Positions 60,789-64,000 of a stretch of 64,000 nucleotides of DNA are shown here, in pieces. The stretch is taken from positions 62,001 through 126,000 of the forward strand of contig PLBY01000107.1 in assembly GCA_003134655.1 (NCBI GenBank), given 5' to 3'. The notes under the pieces are model-generated. The model ran no database searches, was not told where the DNA came from, and saw nothing but the letters and a program-made list of their open reading frames with translations. This DNA comes from Acidobacteriaceae bacterium (lineage in GTDB: Bacteria > Acidobacteriota > Terriglobia > Terriglobales > Acidobacteriaceae). The position numbers and the translations under genes are program-made. How positions within the stretch are numbered: the stretch's first letter is position 1; each line of letters opens with the position of its first letter.

Positions 60789-61418
60789 CTAGGGCTTCTT
60801 GGGAGGTTGCGGTTTTTCAGCATCCGCGATTGCTTTGCGGAACTCGTCGACGGCGGAAACTTGGGGCGGCCGCAAACAATCCTTGGCGATGTAGCGCCAG
60901 ACTGCCGGCGAGTCCAGTGGAGCTGCAACGCCCCCGCGATACACCTCAAACGTATCTTCGGACGGCCCGACCTCGTTGGTCACGCGTGGCCCGCTCTGCG
61001 GCACGCCCATGCCGGGATCGCTGAGCGGAGGAGGATGACCCTGCTGCGCGCCGATCCGAATGCTGCTGTCCGTGGACTGTCCCATGCCCGGGCGACTGTC
61101 AATTGGACCACCCTTGATAGAGGGTTGCACCATTTTCCCGGAGCCCGTCCTGATCGCGATCACCAAGTCTGATTCCGCGCCGTCCATGACTGGGCGCAAC
61201 CGGCCCCATTCCATCACAGCTTTCTCCACATTGTCGCGGGCGGTGGCGTTGGCCATGGGCTGTTCGAGCGGCTCTCCCGCTTCCGGGTTGACCACGACCA
61301 GCACGGTCGTAGCTCTCAAGACATATTCGGGCAGGGTCTGCTTCTTTTTGTCCTTCGCATTGGCAGGAAGGGCCAGCAGAGTAGCTAAGAGGATCAGCGC
61401 GGAAAAGCGTGCAGTCAT
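60789..61418 (-). CDS. Secreted hypothetical protein
   Basis: This is a 209-residue protein with a signal peptide (MTARFSALILLATLLALPANA) and then a basic KDKKKQ stretch. The next segment (LRATTVLVVVNPEAGEPLEQPMANATARDNVEKAVMEWGRL and DLVIAIRTGSG) alternates strands and helices. It is followed by a Gly/Pro-rich segment and a C-terminal helix with YIAKDCLRPPQVSAVDEFRKAI. The single Cys in the mature part rules out an internal disulfide. I do not recognise the family. It is transcribed toward the fusion gene with a 115-base gap and diverges from secA. Confidence 0.6.
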   Translation of the reverse strand: MTARFSALILLATLLALPANAKDKKKQTLPEYVLRATTVLVVVNPEAGEPLEQPMANATARDNVEKAVMEWGRLRPVMDGAESDLVIAIRTGSGKMVQPSIKGGPIDSRPGMGQSTDSSIRIGAQQGHPPPLSDPGMGVPQSGPRVTNEVGPSEDTFEVYRGGVAAPLDSPAVWRYIAKDCLRPPQVSAVDEFRKAIADAEKPQPPKKP

Positions 61419-61560
61419 GGGAGGCTCCGTGACCGGTCAACTGACTGCGCCATTATACTGAAGGTAATCCCAAGCGTGTGTCGTTGCGGCCTCCGCTTGC
61501 ATCGAATGTGCTAGGCTTTAAAGGTACTGTTGGGCGTGCTGCCCCTGAAGGAATTCGAGT

Positions 61561-64000
61561 TTGATCAATCAGCTATTAGGCAAAGTTTTTGGGACCAAGA
61601 ACGAGCGTGTGATTAAAGCGCTAATGCCCAAGGTCCAGGCAATCAACGCGCTGGAGCCGCAGATCCAGAAGCTCACCGACGCCGAGCTGCGCGCAAAAAC
61701 GGATGAATTCCGGCAGCGCATTCAGGAGCGGCTGAGCCACGTCACCCGGACTCCGCAAGCCGAGGCCCCTGCGCCCGGCGCCGACGACGAACCCGATGTT
61801 GACGAGCAGAAGCAATTCGAAAAGCGGGAGTACGAAGCGATCCGGGAGGTCCTCGACGAGATTCTGGTGGAGGCCTTTGCGGTGGTCCGCGAGGCCGGAC
61901 GCCGGGTGCTCAACATGCGGCACTTCGACGTGCAGTTGATCGGCGGCATGGTGTTGCACCAGGGAACGATTTCGGAAATGAAGACCGGCGAAGGCAAGAC
62001 GCTGGTCGCGACTCTCCCGGTATATCTCAACGCGCTCAGCGGACGCGGCGTACACGTGGTTACGGTCAACGACTACCTCGCGAAACGCGATTCGGAATGG
62101 ATGGGCAGGCTGTACCGGTTCCTCGGTTTGACGGTTGGCGTCATCGTGCACGATCTGGACGACGAAGAGCGCCGCGCCGCCTACGCGTCCGACGTGACGT
62201 ACGGCACCAACAACGAGTTTGGATTCGACTACCTGCGCGACAACATGAAGTTCGACATCAAGGATTGTGTGCAACGCGGGCACAATTACGCGATCGTCGA
62301 CGAAGTCGATTCGATCCTGATCGACGAAGCCCGCACGCCGCTGATCATTTCCGGCGCCAGCGAGGAGTCGACCGACAAGTACTACAAGGTCAACCGAATC
62401 ATCCCCAAGCTTGAAAAAGGCGAAGAACTCGACGTCGCTCCCGGCGAGCCCGCGCAACTTACCGGCGACTTTGTGGTCGACGAAAAGCACCGCAACATCA
62501 CGGTGACTGACGAAGGCTGGGTGAAGGTCGAGGGCCTGCTCGGGATCGGGAATATTGCTGACCCGGAGAACTGGGATCTCAAACACCACGTCGAGACGGC
62601 GATCAAGGCGCACGCGCTGTACCGCAAAGATGTGGAATACGTCATCAAAGACGGGGAAGTCATCATCGTCGACGAGTTCACTGGACGCATGATGCCGGGA
62701 CGACGCTGGTCTGACGGTCTGCACCAGTCGATTGAAGCCAAGGAAGGCGTGAAGATCGAACGCGAGAACCAGACGCTCGCGACCATCACGTTCCAGAATT
62801 ATTTCCGCATGTTCAAGAAGTTGGCGGGCATGACCGGAACGGCGGAAACGGAAGCAACCGAGTTCGACAAGATCTACAAGTTGGAAGTGGTCGTGATTCC
62901 GACGAACAAACAGATGTTGCGGCTGGAGCATCCCGACGTCGTTTTCCGGACGGAGAAAGAGAAATACTTCGCGGCCGCGGATGAAATTGAGAAGCTCCAC
63001 GCCAAGGGCCAGCCAGTGCTTGTCGGCACTACGTCGATTGAAAAATCCGAGCGGCTCTCGGAGTTGCTGAAGAAGAAAGGCTTGAAGGACCATGTCGTGC
63101 TGAACGCCAAATTTCACGAGCGGGAGGCCGAAATCGTTGCCCAGGCGGGACGAAAGGGCAGGGTCACGATTGCGACGAACATGGCGGGCCGCGGCACCGA
63201 CATTCTTCTGGGCGGTAATCCGGAGTTCATGGCCAAGCAGGAGTTGGTGAAGAAAGGGATCGCGCAGCAGTTGCGCGTGGCCCAAGGCAAGATCGAAGGG
63301 CCGCAGGAAGATGGAGAGACTTCCATCTTCTACTACAACGGCAACGAATACACCGTCCCAACGGATAAGTGGGCTGAGGCCCTGACTCGCTACAAAGCGC
63401 AGACCGACATTGAGCACGATGAAGTGACGTCGGTCGGCGGGTTACACATTCTGGGCACCGAGCGGCACGAGTCGCGGCGTATTGATAACCAGCTTCGCGG
63501 GCGTGCCGGGCGCCAGGGTGATCCGGGGTCTTCGCGCTTCTATCTGGCGCTCGAAGATGACCTGATGCGCATCTTCGCCAAGGAGTGGGTCTCGAACCTG
63601 CTGCAGCGCTTGGGCATGGAAGAGGGCGTGCCGATCGAGTCGAAGATGATTACACGCCGTATCGAGACGGCGCAGAAGGCCGTGGAAGGCCAGCACTTCG
63701 AATCGCGCAAACACCTGCTGGAGTACGACGACGTGATGAACAAGCAGCGCGAGGCCGTGTACGGCCTGCGTCGCCGCTTGCTCGAAGGCACCGACCAAAA
63801 GGATCTCATCCAAGAGGATTACGTCTCGGCAATTCTTGGCGAATTGCTGGAGCAATACTGCCCCGCGAAGGCCCACGTCGCGGACTGGAACATCAAGGGG
63901 CTGAAAGACGCAGTGTTCACGCGTTTCGGCGTCGACTTCCTGGCCGAGGGCGTGAAGGCCGATACGCTGAATCGCCAAGAACTCGGCGACGCGATTTTTG
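61561..64000 (+). CDS. secA: Preprotein translocase ATPase SecA (3' partial)
   Basis: The frame is open from a TTG at 61561 (AAGGA eight bases upstream) to the window end, 813 codons, so the track missed it for lack of a stop. The first DEAD-type nucleotide-binding fold has [14 protein letters not shown] (Walker A) and [16 protein letters not shown] (Walker B and DEAD-like). The preprotein cross-linking domain runs to ~400 ([23 protein letters not shown]). The second nucleotide fold has [10 protein letters not shown] and [15 protein letters not shown], then [41 protein letters not shown]. The helical scaffold begins before the cut. SecA drives Sec-dependent export and is presumably essential. 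Confidence 0.95.
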   Translation, partial: MINQLLGKVFGTKNERVIKALMPKVQAINALEPQIQKLTDAELRAKTDEFRQRIQERLSHVTRTPQAEAPAPGADDEPDVDEQKQFEKREYEAIREVLDEILVEAFAVVREAGRRVLNMRHFDVQLIGGMVLHQGTISEMKTGEGKTLVATLPVYLNALSGRGVHVVTVNDYLAKRDSEWMGRLYRFLGLTVGVIVHDLDDEERRAAYASDVTYGTNNEFGFDYLRDNMKFDIKDCVQRGHNYAIVDEVDSILIDEARTPLIISGASEESTDKYYKVNRIIPKLEKGEELDVAPGEPAQLTGDFVVDEKHRNITVTDEGWVKVEGLLGIGNIADPENWDLKHHVETAIKAHALYRKDVEYVIKDGEVIIVDEFTGRMMPGRRWSDGLHQSIEAKEGVKIERENQTLATITFQNYFRMFKKLAGMTGTAETEATEFDKIYKLEVVVIPTNKQMLRLEHPDVVFRTEKEKYFAAADEIEKLHAKGQPVLVGTTSIEKSERLSELLKKKGLKDHVVLNAKFHEREAEIVAQAGRKGRVTIATNMAGRGTDILLGGNPEFMAKQELVKKGIAQQLRVAQGKIEGPQEDGETSIFYYNGNEYTVPTDKWAEALTRYKAQTDIEHDEVTSVGGLHILGTERHESRRIDNQLRGRAGRQGDPGSSRFYLALEDDLMRIFAKEWVSNLLQRLGMEEGVPIESKMITRRIETAQKAVEGQHFESRKHLLEYDDVMNKQREAVYGLRRRLLEGTDQKDLIQEDYVSAILGELLEQYCPAKAHVADWNIKGLKDAVFTRFGVDFLAEGVKADTLNRQELGDAIF

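Noticed and set aside
61621-63417. 598-aa minus-strand ORF at the window end
   Set aside because: It is the antisense shadow of secA, whose plus-strand frame is open from 61561 to 64000 with all SecA motifs. The shadow translation has no recognisable domain and is rich in Arg, Val, Leu and His.

Overview
The window looks like chromosomal DNA of an Acidobacteriota bacterium, probably class Terriglobia or a relative. This is inferred from gene content and was not searched. The clues are a very large Oar-type TonB-dependent receptor with an N-terminal carboxypeptidase-regulatory-like domain, a secreted GloVer-repeat protein, a BNR/Ig-like surface protein, a type IV pilus cluster with several pilins, G+C-rich DNA, and gaps full of small dispersed palindromes. 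There is no plasmid, prophage, CRISPR array or complete insertion sequence.

Layout: 1-2206 holds a 5'-truncated, frameshifted BNR/Ig-like protein. 2270-13419 holds L-2-hydroxyglutarate oxidase, the TonB receptor, an APC permease, a small zinc-ribbon protein, a cytosine-deaminase-like enzyme, a benzoate-CoA-ligase-like enzyme and a frameshifted Tat-exported spermidine-dehydrogenase-like flavoprotein. A tRNA-Leu(UAG) follows. 13690-20414 is a minus-strand efflux cassette of three HlyD-type adaptors, a MacB-type permease without its ATPase, and a TolC-family outer-membrane factor. 21383-21748 is an IscA/ErpA-type Fe-S carrier with a clear promoter and terminator.

21947-28906 is a type IV pilus / type II secretion assembly operon, read right to left: pilC, pilB, pilM, pilN, pilO, a PilP/GspC-like gene and a pseudopilin. 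29109-33481 (minus) holds an ABC-2 transporter pair, a membrane-anchored TPR protein, a methyltransferase and LolA. 33666-36898 is an array of four pilin genes. Three are near-identical. Each has its own -24/-12 (sigma-54-type) promoter, and three are followed by related terminator hairpins.

37285-52763 carries a Rieske oxygenase, a SpoIIE/RsbU-type phosphatase, a radical-SAM protein, a cupin lipoprotein, the GloVer protein, a membrane-bound spermidine-synthase-like protein, a GH3 glycosidase, a DUF5996 protein and a coupled M16 peptidase pair. In that pair one member is catalytic and the other is a pseudo-peptidase with a LolA-like C-terminal extension. 53013-64000 carries a stand-alone LigD-type polymerase domain, a DUF72 protein coupled to a secreted protein with a caspase/CHAT-like His...Cys signature, two tandem Xer recombinases, an acyl-CoA-ligase/ACP/PlsC fusion, a small secreted protein and a 3'-truncated secA. 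The ORF track missed secA because it runs off the window.

The most notable signals are the pilin array with repeated sigma-54-type promoters, a repeat element inserted in frame inside xerD, several families of intergenic palindromes (two inside the pilus operon), the secreted caspase/CHAT-like candidate, and two reading frames each broken by a single extra base.
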